The notes below the pieces were generated by a model. The model saw only the letters and a program-made list of their open reading frames with translations, had not been told where the DNA came from and did no database searches. A program made the translations under genes and the position numbers. 64,000 nt of DNA from Neoscytalidium dimidiatum (taxonomy: Eukaryota; Ascomycota; Dothideomycetes; Botryosphaeriales; Botryosphaeriaceae), in contig CM074695.1 of the NCBI GenBank assembly GCA_037367355.1, positions 3,906,001 to 3,970,000 on the forward strand, read 5' to 3'. Positions 30,451 through 41,652 of this stretch are shown one piece after another (positions within the stretch are counted from its first letter, which is position 1; every line of letters starts with the position of its first letter).

Positions 30451-31826
30451 TTTTTCCCCCCCTCTACAGACTCTTTGGCCTTTTAGTATTTATTATAATT
30501 TTTTTTTTGGTTTGGGTTGGTTTTGCCTCGCAGGGATTTGGGAGAGGCAAAGAAAGGACTTAATGTTTTTTTTTTTTTTTCGTGGGAGGAGTGTGAGTAC
30601 GGGGGAAAGCGATGACGTTAATAGTGTCCTTCTTTCCCTCGCCAATCGGCCTTCGTATTGCGGGGATAGAGAGGGAGAGAGCAATCACGATGGCAAACCC
30701 CCTGGCCCTGCGTCGGGAAGGATTCGCGCGTTGGGGTAGGTTAAAGCTCTTTTCCTGCAACAACGCCTATTGCCTCTTTGGAATCGTCCCGGGCGGGGTA
30801 CCGATGGGAGTATACGCTTCTTTCGAAGACAACGATGCGTAGCCCAGCGCCGGGGGCCCGGGAAACGTATGTACTCGTTCTCTGCGTTATGCGTGCGCGT
30901 TGCGTCGACGCCGTGCCGCTCCACTCGTGTTGCGCGTCCGCTGCGCTCACGTCAGATGGGATGGTCAGATCGAGAGGACAGGCCGAACGGGGGCAACGCG
31001 CATCCAACCAGCACCACTGCCGCGCTTCAAAAGGGAACAAAAAACGGCCCAGAGCGACGGGACTTGCCTCGATGCCGAAGAGAAAAAAAAAAGAACCGAG
31101 AATGGGATCGTAAGACTCTCTCCCAGTACGGATTGCTGTCGTATCACTCTCAACCCCAGCCAGCCAATCAGGCGCCAGCGCTCGCGGATGCTCCGTCACG
31201 CTTCCCCCTCTCCGCGCTGCAGTGGCACAGATCAGTCCAGGCTCCCCGTCGAATGCCTGCAGGTAGAGCCCTCCTCGTGACGGATGGTGATGATGACTCC
31301 ACGATGTGCATTTATTGCCCATGCGTCGAGGGGACGAAGGAGGAACGGTATCTTTATCCACCCTGCGATCGTATGTCCTCGCGGATTCCTTGTAGAACGT
31401 TGGACGAGTGACGAGCCCGGGAGGATCGGATCCGGGTTTGGCTGTAGAGTCGAAGACGGTGGGAGGAAGTAAAGACAACGTTTCCCCACAGAAGAAGAGA
31501 AGAAGCAGCGAGTTCCGTGGTAGAGAATGTGGTCGCACGACGAACTGGAGATGGAGAGGAGTCTCCGCGAGCGCAAACGAAGAGGTAGATAAAAAGGAAA
31601 ACTCTTGCGTCCACAATGCGTCTATGTGATCGCCCAGGGTTTAGTCTTTTAAACGCCGCGATTCCAGAAGGTGGTAGCTCGACACTACCTGAGTATTGAG
31701 GAATTGAACGAGCGACGAGAACATCATCAGCTGGTCCAACAACCACTTATTAACCTCCGTCGCCGAAAGCGGAAAGGCTGGTGTGTGGGACGGCGCGTTG
31801 CGTTCCGTCGCGTTGCGTTGCGCAAG

Positions 31827-31879
<53 letters not shown>

Positions 31880-32688
31880 ATCGAAAACGCAGGAACCAAG
31901 GCACGCGGACGGACAGCGTGCATCGACACGTAATACGAACATGACTATCCCTCTTTCGCCCTCGTCGCGCACAATTGCTAAACCTATTGATCTCATTGAT
32001 CTGTAGCCATCGTAATCTACACAGTCATAAAACCTGTTTCCCAGATTATACATGCACCGCAGCACGCATGCAACAGACGGGTCGACCTTGTCCCCATCTC
32101 CCTTCTCCCCTCTCAATTACTTCCCGCCACTAGTGACCTCAATCCTTCCCGTCGTTGCATCCAGAATAACAACCTGCATTCCCCACGCAAGCCACCCGAC
32201 GGCGAGTCTAAAACATGCCCCACATATCGAGTAAGTCTATTCCCCTCACACCGCCCTTGTCCATAAACGGCCTGGTGCAAACCCTTCCAGAAGGAAGACA
32301 AACATGGTTAAGAACGAGTATAAACAACAGAACCGGCGTATAGTCGAACGCGACCGGCACGGCCGGAAACGCTTATTTTGGGGAGCTTGACATGAGCTGG
32401 AACCAAGGGATAATCGAAAGGAAAGCGGACAAGTGCGGCCTGCCCTGGCATGTGACAATTGCTTTTTGAGCCTTCCGGAAATGCTCCTGTAGCAGAATCA
32501 ATATCGCATAACTGATGATGGTTGGCTCGAGGAAAGTAGTCGTGGCCACGAGCAAGGCCGTTTCCGACCAAACACGGTCATCGCTGCTCTCCGGGACCCG
32601 GCAAAGTTAACCAGGCGGCAGAACGCCATGCCCAGACAACAAATTCATCGTGCCTGTTGACATTGTGCCGATCCGTCAAACGCCCCGC
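30451..32688. other. 2.2-kb intergenic region, no supported gene
   Basis: This region holds the 5' leader of the 27718-30450 gene and the 3' end of the 32689-37293 gene, both minus-strand. It has thymine runs near 30498 and 30566 and a CA microsatellite. A 291-codon minus-strand frame (30741-31616) overlaps a 213-codon plus-strand frame. Neither shows domain-like sequence or introns. Confidence 0.45.
31828..31875. repeat. (AC)24 microsatellite
   Basis: A perfect 48-base run of alternating A and C. It sits between genes, and directly upstream is CGTTGCGTTGCG, itself a small repeat. Confidence 0.95.
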
Positions 32689-35600
32689 TCATGCGACTGG
32701 AGTGGTCATGTTGACATCGCTATCTTGAAGCCACTCCCGAGTCTCCTGCTTTTCATTCTTTTTCCTCGCGCCAAGGTTCCTGAAGAACTCTCCACTTCGG
32801 AACCATATGCTCTTGATCCTGTCGAAGAAGCGCTTGGTACGAAATTCTGACCTCGGCATGCCCGTCGCCCCGTCGTACGTCTGTACGCTACCGCCAGGGC
32901 CGATGCGCGAGTCCGTCATGTTGCCACTCGAACTTTCGCCCTCCGGCGACGAACTAGAGGTGGCACGCTCGACAGCGCGGGCCTCCACAGCTGAATGAGC
33001 ACGAGACATGGCTGTTGGCGGGCCAATCTTGGACCTCAGCTGGGTCAGGCGCTTGCGGAAGGTGCCTCCGCGGCGAGTCTGCGAGCTGTCGTCTGAGAAG
33101 AAGCTACGCACATCATCAAGATTGAAGCGTGATGGCGGTGTAAGTCCGCTTGTTGGATAGCGGTCTCCCGGATCATGAGCAAAGTCTTCCAGGGAAAGGC
33201 TCGCTCGGCCGGTGCCGTCCAGTCCCATGGTGAGCCCTAACTTGCGCGTGACGGACCCCATAACGCTCCCACAGGGGCGATGGCTCCCTTTGCGACTGTG
33301 CTTGAAAGTGTCGTGGGTCTCTGTACTGTCCGGCGTGACGTTCTCGCTTTCTCCTGTTACCTTCCTGGCTTGACCATCCGTAGCAGTTGAGTATTCCGAC
33401 GACGCAGGAGAATGGGCCCTCAGTTTCGAAGGGTGAGATCCCGTGGACCGGTCCCGCACATGAGCCTTCACTGGAAATGTGATGTTGATCCCGGCATTGC
33501 TCTCGTTCCAAGGAAACTTCATGCTCAAGTCCCAGGGCTTAACTTCGCCCTTCTCGAGAGCCTCCTGCCTTTCGCTGCCCTCCACTGGTACCTTTCCGCG
33601 TATATGAGCCGGTAACGGAGCCTCAAGCTCTGCTAGAGACGGTTGGCTAACCTTGATGTCGGGGGTCGTGACCTCAGAATCCTTTCGCTCTCTGGCGCTC
33701 TTAAATGATTTGTTGCTACTGTCGGAATCCTTGATCTCCTCAGCACATGAGCCGGCAATGTTCTTCGCTTTCTCGTTCTCCTTGGGCTTGTGCCTCTGCG
33801 TGAGTTCTTCATATACATCGTCATCAACAAGCACAAGCGTGGCTCTGCCAGGCATTGCCCTCAGACGGCAAGAAGACCTCGTGTTGTTCAGGAGGCCGGG
33901 TCGATCTCCGAGGTGCCGGATTTCCTTGACGTCTGACTTCAATTCAGGATCGTCAATGATCTGTGCAACATCTGGACCCTGGCTCTTCTCTTTGTTCACA
34001 CTCTCAACGCTGCTGTAACGCTTCAGTGATGGGAGGAGTTCAGAGAGACGCTGCGTTAAGCCAGCAATCGACGGAACAGATAGCTTCTCGACCTCCAAAA
34101 TGAGCTCTTCGGGAGAGTACGGCCGATTCTGAGAAATGGTAGAAGGCTTCGACGTGACTGACATCGCGTCTGACCGTGTGGGCTCCACAATGATAGGCGT
34201 AACGACCTCTCTATCTCCCCTGGACTCTGCTTCTGGCTCCGGCTCAAGCTCTGCAGATTTTACCTCGATGGTCTCCGGAGTCTTTGGTCGAAAGTCTGGA
34301 CGATGGTGTGTTTCATCAAGGCTGGCAAAGAAGCTTCGGTACTTCTCCCTAATAGGCCCAAGAGAAGCGTCAGCATCAGGATAGTCCGTCCGGATGTCCA
34401 CATGAGCACCGTCCAATGACAGAGTCGAGCGGTCCCCGAATGCTTCGTGGATCTTGTCGAACAAATCCATATGACTGAAGTTCATTGAGGGGATCAGGCG
34501 AGATCCAGCGAGCGTTCCCGGCCTCGGTGATTTGAAAACGGGTGTGTATGAAGCCCTTACTGATGAAGCCCTGGCCAGGAAGAATGAGTCGAACGATGCA
34601 CCTGGCACGGATGCGATAGACTCTCGAGTTGCGGGAAACTTGATACTGGCGGATGTCCTGCCGACAAGATCCGACGAGCTCGTGTCTTCATCGGGCACCC
34701 GCATGAGAGGGAATTTGAATTGGGTCGAGAACCTATTAGAAGAAACTCTCGTCGACGGCCTCTTGCTCAGGTCCGAACAACTCTCTTCGCAAGACTCTTC
34801 TTTTACGTCGGAGAGCTGGCTTGGGTACCTTGGAGGATTAGAAAGACGAAGGTCCTGAGCGATGGTATTGTTTGCCAAGGAACTCGAGCTTCTGGACGGG
34901 AATTCCTCATTGGGTTCAAAGGGCTGCATAGATGTCTTCCTAATGGGCCAAACAAGATGAGTAGTGGTGTTTGCACTCTCACGAGAGCTGTAGGTCCTGG
35001 CCGGAACAGAGTGAGTGCTCGTTGACTGAACGGTAGCACTTCCGGGGGTGGAGTCATCAGTGGTGAACGTGATCGGAGTAGCAGCTGGAGTCTCAAACAC
35101 AGGAGCAGGTTGATCTTGTTCAGCTTTGAGCTGCAAGGGTGTGGTCACTTCGATGGGATCTTTCGGTACAGATAGGTGCGAGCCGGCAGCGGGTGGAAGT
35201 GGTGAGGAATCCATGACGAATTCAGAAGAGCTGTACAACACTGACTCCGGGGTGTGAGAACCAAGGTCTGGCGCAGATACCCTCGATTTAACGTCGACAG
35301 AAGTAAGCTTCGGGGTTAAGAACATTGACTTGGCCCTTGACGACACAGCTGCAGGGGTGAGGCTTTTCAACAGCGACGAACTCCCCGAACATGTCTTCTG
35401 TACAGCTGGCGTCGTCTTCTCCGCGGGCTCGCCTGGTTCACTCGGAATTTCAAGCTTTACTTGCGGTTCTGCGACGGGATCGTCATCAATAGACAGTGTT
35501 TCCGCTGATCCCATTGAAGCGCGAGTCTCTGGAACCGAATACCGCATGGTCATTTTGATGTCTGGATCTCGATTCGGCGCTTCAGCGCTCGTCTCTGAGC

Positions 35601-37293
35601 CACTCCTCCTCCGATGACTCTCATGCCCGTCCTCTGTCGATGCCACCGCCGCTTGTTCTTCTTGAGCAGTTGACATTGTGCTTCCAGATGAAGATGATTT
35701 GCTGGGCGAAGGAGGCGGGGGAGGGCTCACCGAACGATCGTCGACTTCCTTGAGCTTGGAATCTATCTCCATCGGCACCTTCGCATCCAGAGTCAGGGTA
35801 GTCGTCTCGTTGACTGTGGATGAAGGCTCAATGACCGAGAGTATCATCTCCCTTGTGATCCTCCGAGGAATCGGGGATGGCACTGCTGACCCTGGCAGCT
35901 CTGCAATTGGTGGCTCTGGAGGGGAGACCGGAGAGCCTTCCAGCTCAGCCACATCTGGCATAAGCTCAGGGCTAGGAGTGTGAGGGGTCCGGGACGCAAG
36001 TGATGGTCGTTCAATGTTGGTGTTGCCTCCAAGAATAGACTTGATGTGGTTCACAAATCCGCCAGGGGCGATGGTGACAGTTTCGGCAGGCGGTGGCTCC
36101 TTTGGTGCATTCTCGAAATGCTCACTGTAATCGTAGTACTCTATGGCGTGCTCACTCTCTGGGTCTGTGGTATCATTTGGAGGCTCAGCCCCAGCCAGAG
36201 GCGAGGTAGCATGCTGGATCATCACTTCAGCAGATTGACTGACCCTTGGAGTCTGAGGTCCCAGGGAAGGCGGCCCAGACGATGGCGCATCAGAGTCGGT
36301 GCCATTCGTTAGCGAGGTGACGGATCTTCTCGGTACTGGCCTAAGTATCGGGGCCGAACCATTGTGCGCAATTGGACGACGCAGTGTCACTTCAGAGGCC
36401 ATATACGGACCTTGCGAGAAAATGGGCGTCGACCTGTTGGCTTGACTGTAGTAAAGAAGGTGTTCCATCTCATGAGGGGGCAAAGGCGAGACTGGAGATG
36501 TCGAGCTCTGAACAGATCTGTGGAAACCGGGGGGGAAGGGCATCATCTCATGAGGCAGCATCGGTGAAACAGGCGAAGTTCTGATCTTGGAGAGGGACGA
36601 CTGGCCATGATATCTCCTCGGTGGCCCGCTGGTCACATCACTCATCGCTGGAGAAGGAGAACGGTAGCCAGGGCGCTTGAGGCGGGTGGGATACCGATAT
36701 GGCGAGCGCGGTCGCTGAAGTGGATCAGGGTGCCTAAGACTGGCGAAAGACCGTGGAGCAGATAACTTGTGGGCTGGAGCATAGTGGTTGGTCAAAGACA
36801 GAGAACGTCCATCCTTCGAAAGACGTGCGGAGGGAACAAGAGGCGACGTGCCCGGCAAGTTCATCAAAGTAGGCGAAACCGTATCGGGCAGGAATTGAGG
36901 AACATTAAGGCTGCTGGTAATGGACTTACGCGGGACCGATGAGGTCGAGGGCCGTGATCGATGCTTGCTGGAGATGCCATTCGTAGTCTGCGTCTGGTTC
37001 GAGCTGATTGACACGCGTGATGTGTGGTTATGGTTGCTTCGGCGGCGATGAGCCGGTCGGGGCACCTGAGATGCACGTCCATGCTTTGCAAAGGACGAGC
37101 CGCCGGGCACGCCGCCTGAGACGCCGCCAATGTCTCCGAGCTCAGTTGAGGTCCGTAGCATGTTCATGACGCCAGTGGAAAGCATGTTGGACTGTGGCTG
37201 GGTCGACCTCCGTGTGCCTCTCGAGCCTGACGACATATTTGAGGCTCGGCTCAGCCGGCCGCTGACGTTGGGGTCAAGTTCGGTGAGCGGCAT
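32689..37293 (-). CDS. Large disordered fungal protein, function unknown
   Basis: One long frame ends at 32689. The first ATG is at 37293, giving 1534 residues; the frame extends upstream a few codons to 37320 with YDYLAA, so an additional 5' exon is possible. The protein is rich in Ser, Pro, Thr and charged residues with many SPVSP-type motifs. Short islands look conserved: TSPVSPMLPHEMMPFPPGF, APGGFVNHIKSILGG, MNFSHMDLFDKIHEAFGDR and the terminal FFDRIKSIWFRSGEFFRNLG. A repeated phrase, SPVSPxxPHEM, occurs twice near residues 250-290. Many serine-proline sites suggest regulation by proline-directed kinases, which is inference. No enzyme domain, signal peptide or membrane helix is evident. 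I do not recognise it. Confidence 0.75.
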   Translation of the reverse strand: MPLTELDPNVSGRLSRASNMSSGSRGTRRSTQPQSNMLSTGVMNMLRTSTELGDIGGVSGGVPGGSSFAKHGRASQVPRPAHRRRSNHNHTSRVSISSNQTQTTNGISSKHRSRPSTSSVPRKSITSSLNVPQFLPDTVSPTLMNLPGTSPLVPSARLSKDGRSLSLTNHYAPAHKLSAPRSFASLRHPDPLQRPRSPYRYPTRLKRPGYRSPSPAMSDVTSGPPRRYHGQSSLSKIRTSPVSPMLPHEMMPFPPGFHRSVQSSTSPVSPLPPHEMEHLLYYSQANRSTPIFSQGPYMASEVTLRRPIAHNGSAPILRPVPRRSVTSLTNGTDSDAPSSGPPSLGPQTPRVSQSAEVMIQHATSPLAGAEPPNDTTDPESEHAIEYYDYSEHFENAPKEPPPAETVTIAPGGFVNHIKSILGGNTNIERPSLASRTPHTPSPELMPDVAELEGSPVSPPEPPIAELPGSAVPSPIPRRITREMILSVIEPSSTVNETTTLTLDAKVPMEIDSKLKEVDDRSVSPPPPPSPSKSSSSGSTMSTAQEEQAAVASTEDGHESHRRRSGSETSAEAPNRDPDIKMTMRYSVPETRASMGSAETLSIDDDPVAEPQVKLEIPSEPGEPAEKTTPAVQKTCSGSSSLLKSLTPAAVSSRAKSMFLTPKLTSVDVKSRVSAPDLGSHTPESVLYSSSEFVMDSSPLPPAAGSHLSVPKDPIEVTTPLQLKAEQDQPAPVFETPAATPITFTTDDSTPGSATVQSTSTHSVPARTYSSRESANTTTHLVWPIRKTSMQPFEPNEEFPSRSSSSLANNTIAQDLRLSNPPRYPSQLSDVKEESCEESCSDLSKRPSTRVSSNRFSTQFKFPLMRVPDEDTSSSDLVGRTSASIKFPATRESIASVPGASFDSFFLARASSVRASYTPVFKSPRPGTLAGSRLIPSMNFSHMDLFDKIHEAFGDRSTLSLDGAHVDIRTDYPDADASLGPIREKYRSFFASLDETHHRPDFRPKTPETIEVKSAELEPEPEAESRGDREVVTPIIVEPTRSDAMSVTSKPSTISQNRPYSPEELILEVEKLSVPSIAGLTQRLSELLPSLKRYSSVESVNKEKSQGPDVAQIIDDPELKSDVKEIRHLGDRPGLLNNTRSSCRLRAMPGRATLVLVDDDVYEELTQRHKPKENEKAKNIAGSCAEEIKDSDSSNKSFKSARERKDSEVTTPDIKVSQPSLAELEAPLPAHIRGKVPVEGSERQEALEKGEVKPWDLSMKFPWNESNAGINITFPVKAHVRDRSTGSHPSKLRAHSPASSEYSTATDGQARKVTGESENVTPDSTETHDTFKHSRKGSHRPCGSVMGSVTRKLGLTMGLDGTGRASLSLEDFAHDPGDRYPTSGLTPPSRFNLDDVRSFFSDDSSQTRRGGTFRKRLTQLRSKIGPPTAMSRAHSAVEARAVERATSSSSPEGESSSGNMTDSRIGPGGSVQTYDGATGMPRSEFRTKRFFDRIKSIWFRSGEFFRNLGARKKNEKQETREWLQDSDVNMTTPVA

Positions 37294-38132
37294 GGCGGCC
37301 AAGTAATCGTAGGTATCCAAACCGAAACCAATACCACCTCAGCACGTTAAAGGGTAGGACGTGATGAAAAAGAGCGGAGGAAGAGGGGTGAGTTGGGAGA
37401 AGATGCAGTGCAGCAAGCAAGACAGCCAAGCGCTGCCTTGATGGTCGGTGTGTGGAAAAAGTAAGCGCAATGCGTGGTAAGGCTCTCGTTTCCCTGGGCA
37501 GCGACGAGGAAAATCAAGCAACGGCGAAGAGAGGCGATCGAGCCCAAAGAAGACAGCCGCAGCGGGGCTCTCCCCGGGGCAATCCTATGGTGTTACTGTG
37601 GTATTTCCTGACCGGGCAAGCTCGTGATCCAGCGCGGGAGGATGAGGAAGTGGCAACGACCCTGGCACGCGCAACGACGCCATTATTCGTCACATAAGGC
37701 CAATATATTACGAGTCCTCCCTTTTTTTTTTTTTTGGCGATGCATTTTGGGCTTACAATATATCCCTCTTGCTAAACTCGATCCCTGAGCTGATCCTACA
37801 GTGCTCTTCCAGATGATGTGCTCTCCCAATGTTATACATGCACTGAATAGAGAGCCCGAAAAGAGGAAATAACTAAGCGCTCGAACGCCGTTCTAAAACA
37901 AGACTTACTATGCAACCAAAGAATTAAATTTCGAAAAAGGTGGTCGTCCGGAAATATGTTCATAGACATTCGTTACCAGTACGGCTTCGAAGCGCTAGCA
38001 GAAATGTCAAAGAGGCCCCCCAGTTCGCGGCCTGGGGGTAGAAGGGGTATCGAAATAAAAACAGTGAGAATGATATAACGCCACCGTGGTGATAGGTTTT
38101 TGGAGGATGACGGATGTCCCACCTTGGTCGAT
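37294..38132. other. Intergenic region between two minus-strand unknown genes
   Basis: These bases hold the 5' leader of the 1534-residue protein gene and the 3' end of the next gene. There is a thymine run at about 37723-37735. I see no gene. Confidence 0.45.
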
Positions 38133-40144
38133 TCATTCAGCCTCCGACTCCATTGTTGGGCCGAGCTTATTTGCAGAGTGCTTCCGCCTAAATATGTTGC
38201 GAAGACCCGCCAGACTGGATCTTCGCTTGATACCCGAGCCAGTGCTGTAATTCGAGGCAGAGGTGCTGGGACGAGTGACAGCTGTGCTCGGGCGTGAATC
38301 ATTTGTATTGATGGTGTTGGTTTTGGAAAGTGTGCTTCCAGTGACACCAGATCTGATGGACAGTGCCGGTGTGCCCGGCGAACTTGGTGGAAATAATCCG
38401 AACTTATGTGGGGATGGGTTATGGGTCTGGCTAGTCCCTGGCCTTGACGAAGGATTTTGTCCGGGTGCAGGAGACGCGGCGGCTTTCCTTTCATTGTCGG
38501 AGGACCTAGAAGAGCCAGAACCAGAAGAGTATGCCGAGTCGACCATTGGTGAACTCGGCTTTTCACGCCCACGTACTGACAGCTTTTTGCGTAGACTGCT
38601 GGGCTGTTTAACGAATGAAGGATTGGGTGATCTGGCAGGAACATGGACGGGCTGTGCAGGTGCAGGAGCAGGGGAACGGCTGGGAGGATGGGCGGGTGAA
38701 TGAGCGGGAGAGTGCGCAGGCGAACGGGCCGGAGACCTCGAATTCGGCGTGGTCGCCCTCGAGCCATCCGGAGTGGTTCCTCTACTTGCCCAATCCGGCG
38801 GAATGGGCGTCTCTAAACGTGGTTCAGGCGCCTTCTGTCGCCTTTTGTCCTTTTGTGGAATGGTGGGGCTCTCTGCAGAGCCATTCATGTCCCGAGGGCT
38901 TCGAGGTGGCGGCCGTGGATGCTCGAATCTTTGTTCCAATGGAATGGTGTGAGACTTCTGAGGCGGTCTAGACTGTGACCGATGGAGGGTTGCCGCTACT
39001 GCAGGGCTTAACGAGTCCGGGGCCCGAGGTAGCGGCTTGTCACCCGGGAGCGGGGTCCCTCGCGGAGACGCCCATGCTGAATCAGGCGGACTGGCAAGAC
39101 GTGGCCTCGAGCCTTGCCGTGATACAGATCTTGGAGTTGACCTCGAGGTTGATCGGGACCCCGGTCGTGAATCAGTGTCTGGTGTGCGATGTGCAATCTG
39201 AAGATCCTAATTAGTAAACTGACCGCCAGAGCCTTGCCCTCATCGCGACTTACAATGCTCCTTCTGCTCGCAACACCAGCTCTCTTCGTCATTTCATTGA
39301 GAATGCTGCCCAGCTGGACCAGTGCCACACCTAGCTCATTGCCCTTCGCTTGCAGACTTCGCAAACAATCAAGCCAGCCCTCCGAGTTGCCGCACATGGC
39401 CGTGTATATGCCCATCAACTCCTCATCTCCCTCGGCCCAGGAGGAACCAATGCGTTCCAGATAATGCGAGAGCTCTTCCGTCGCCTCCATTCCCTTCTCC
39501 ACGTCGACTAGAGAGTCGTTCATGGCGCGGGCGGTCCGCTCGACGATCTTCTCGATCTTCTCGTTGCCCTCGATTATGGACGTGCGAAACTGCCGGTCGT
39601 CCAGCATGATGTCGAAGATGTTGACGTGCTCCAATGGCAATTTCAGGTGGTTGATGCGCTCCTGGATGTCGGCAAGGGCCAGGTCGAAGTCTTCGGTCGT
39701 CTTCTCCAGGAACTGGTCGACCTCCTGCACGTGCGTCTTGAGGATGCGGGACACCTCTTCGTCGCTCTTCGCCAGCTGCTGGTTGAGCAGGTGCACGCCA
39801 AAGGAGATCTGGGCGACCAGCTTCCACAGCGGGTGGTACTTCGCGCTGGGCTTCTTCCTCCACTGGGCGTTGTACGACTCGTTGTAGTCGTCCTCCTCCA
39901 GCATGCGCTGCCGGCGGGCCTTCGCGCCGCCCGGCCGCTTGGGCTTGACCTTCTCTTGCTCGGCCTCCTCGGCCTCTATTATCGACTCCTCGAAGGCGCC
40001 CTGCATGCAGGCAATGGGGTGGACGGGGGCACGGTCGAGAGCGGGCGCATCGTCGTACTCGTCGTCGCCGTCATGGCCCAGGGTAGAGGCGTCTTCATCC
40101 TCCTCCCACAGCGGACGCGGCGCAAGCGCAGGAGAGGGAGCCAT
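38133..40144 (-). CDS. Conserved fungal protein with helical middle and basic Ser/Pro tail, function unknown
   Basis: Two exons (40144-39254 and 39197-38133) give 651 residues. The 56-base intron 39198-39253 has a GTAAGT donor and ATCTTCAG acceptor in phase 0. It joins GVASRRSI to IAHRTPDTDSRP. Residues 1-100 are acidic. Residues 115-295 are helical and well conserved in look: HPLWKLVAQISFGVHLLNQQ, EEVSRILKTHVQEVDQFL, FDIMLDDRQFRTSIIEGNEK and SHYLERIGSSWAEGDEELMG. The C-terminal half is disordered and Ser/Pro/Arg-rich, with an SPAHSPAH repeat, and ends RRSSLAGLRNIFRRKHSANK. I do not recognise the family. The layout suggests a scaffold or coiled-coil adaptor (inference). Confidence 0.75.
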
Positions 40145-41652
40145 GTCGAAACAGGCCTCGGTACAGGTCGGTGGTCGGGGTGTGGGAGATGGGGTCTTGG
40201 GGAGGGCGAAACTCAATGCTGCTGCGGCTGCGGGCGCGCGAGGCGCATTCGAGCACGGCACGGCTTATGTCACGGTGGAGCTGCAGGCGTGCGGATTGGT
40301 GAAACAGCGTAGCGTAATGGGCCAGCGATCCAGGGTGTGCTACCAGGCGGTTGCAACCTCGCCGGCTCCGAGACTCAGGCGCGGATCAGGCACAAAAGGG
40401 GAGCGCGCTGCTGGCGGACATGCTGGCGGCTGGGCTGAGGGCGGCAGACGGGGGGCGAGGCGGCAGGCAGTCGCAGGAGGCTGCTGGGATGGGGTCGGGG
40501 TCGCGCGGGCGGACGACAACACAAGCATGCGTGCGCTGACTGCAGCTCGCAGGCAGGCTCTCGTGAGTCGTCGTCGAGGACGGGTCGTGCGTGCGTGCGA
40601 GCGAGCGAGCGAGCGGCGGCGGCAGCGGCAGCGCAGCGCTCTGGCCGTCGGAAACGGCGTCCAGCGCGCGCAGCGACCGGGGGGGCCCTATCTGAAGCCG
40701 CGCTCCAGTGGCTCCCACCGCCGGCAGACCACGAGAAGCTCACCGCGCCGTTTCACCCTCGTCCTCGCCCCCCCGCCGTCACGTCAGATCGACAGGCCGC
40801 CCGCGAGCTTCGCGACCGCCCAATGCGCAACAAACGGCCAACCACCGCAGCCGGGCCTCCGCACACCAAGTCCGTCGTGCGGCTCTTGGCCGCTGCCCAC
40901 ACGGCCGGCCCGCCTCTCCTTGGGCATCCGCTGGCCTCCCCGCCAGACACGTAGCGCGTGCAAGCCCCAAGCCACACCCTGTGAAACACGAAACAAATCA
41001 ACCTGCGGTCCGCGCTTCCCAAATTCTGCAAACAAAGTTACGGCTGCCCCGCGCCTGCATGGAAAGTAAACCTTTGCTTCATTTCTGCCGAGTCTCAGGA
41101 TCCCGCAAGCACGTAGCAGAAAAAAAAAAAACCCCCCCGTTGCCGTCAGAGCCCGCCTGTCCCAACACCAAGCCATGTGTATATGTCAAATACCCGTCGC
41201 CCTCGCAAAGCTGGAGATATCGCCCCGTTTTTCCTGCCTGTCCGTCCGCCAAAACCACCCTTCCCGCGCAAATATCGCCTTGAAACCCGCTGCAAGCAAC
41301 GCCTCGCAAAACAAATAAAACAACCAGGTGCCCCGCCCTGCTAGCAAAGTATGTATAACGGAGAATGAGTCAGCGTCGTTGCATGTCCTTCTAAAACATG
41401 GGTATCGAGGAGACCGGTGAAAGCCTCATTAGACACAAAATCGTAAGCAGACAAAGACCGAAAGGAGAGACGGCGCAATTATGTCGAAGAATGGCACATC
41501 GAGTCCTGCGCGATGGTCGTAAATCGTAGGGAAGAAAAACAAAAGGATAACAAAATAAACCGTGGAGAAGGTCAAAGAATCAGTACCGACGTAATGCAAG
41601 GAAAGCGCTTGTCGCGTTTTCGCCCTGAGGCGTCTAGTGCTGTGGAAATGGC
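40145..41652. promoter_or_regulatory. Intergenic region, 5' leader of the 651-residue gene and 3' end of WC-1
   Basis: About 1.5 kb. The half near 40145-40950 is GC-rich and rich in short repeats; the half toward 41652 is A-rich. Many overlapping open frames come from base composition. I see no gene. Confidence 0.45.

Noticed and set aside
30741..31616. 291-codon minus-strand open frame in the intergenic region
   Set aside because: It overlaps 213- and 126-codon frames on the other strand, includes poly-F and poly-R runs, and has no conserved-looking segment or intron.
37973..38767. 264-codon minus-strand frame
   Set aside because: It lies in another frame over the C-terminal exon of the 651-residue gene and is a shadow of its SPAHSPAH repeat.
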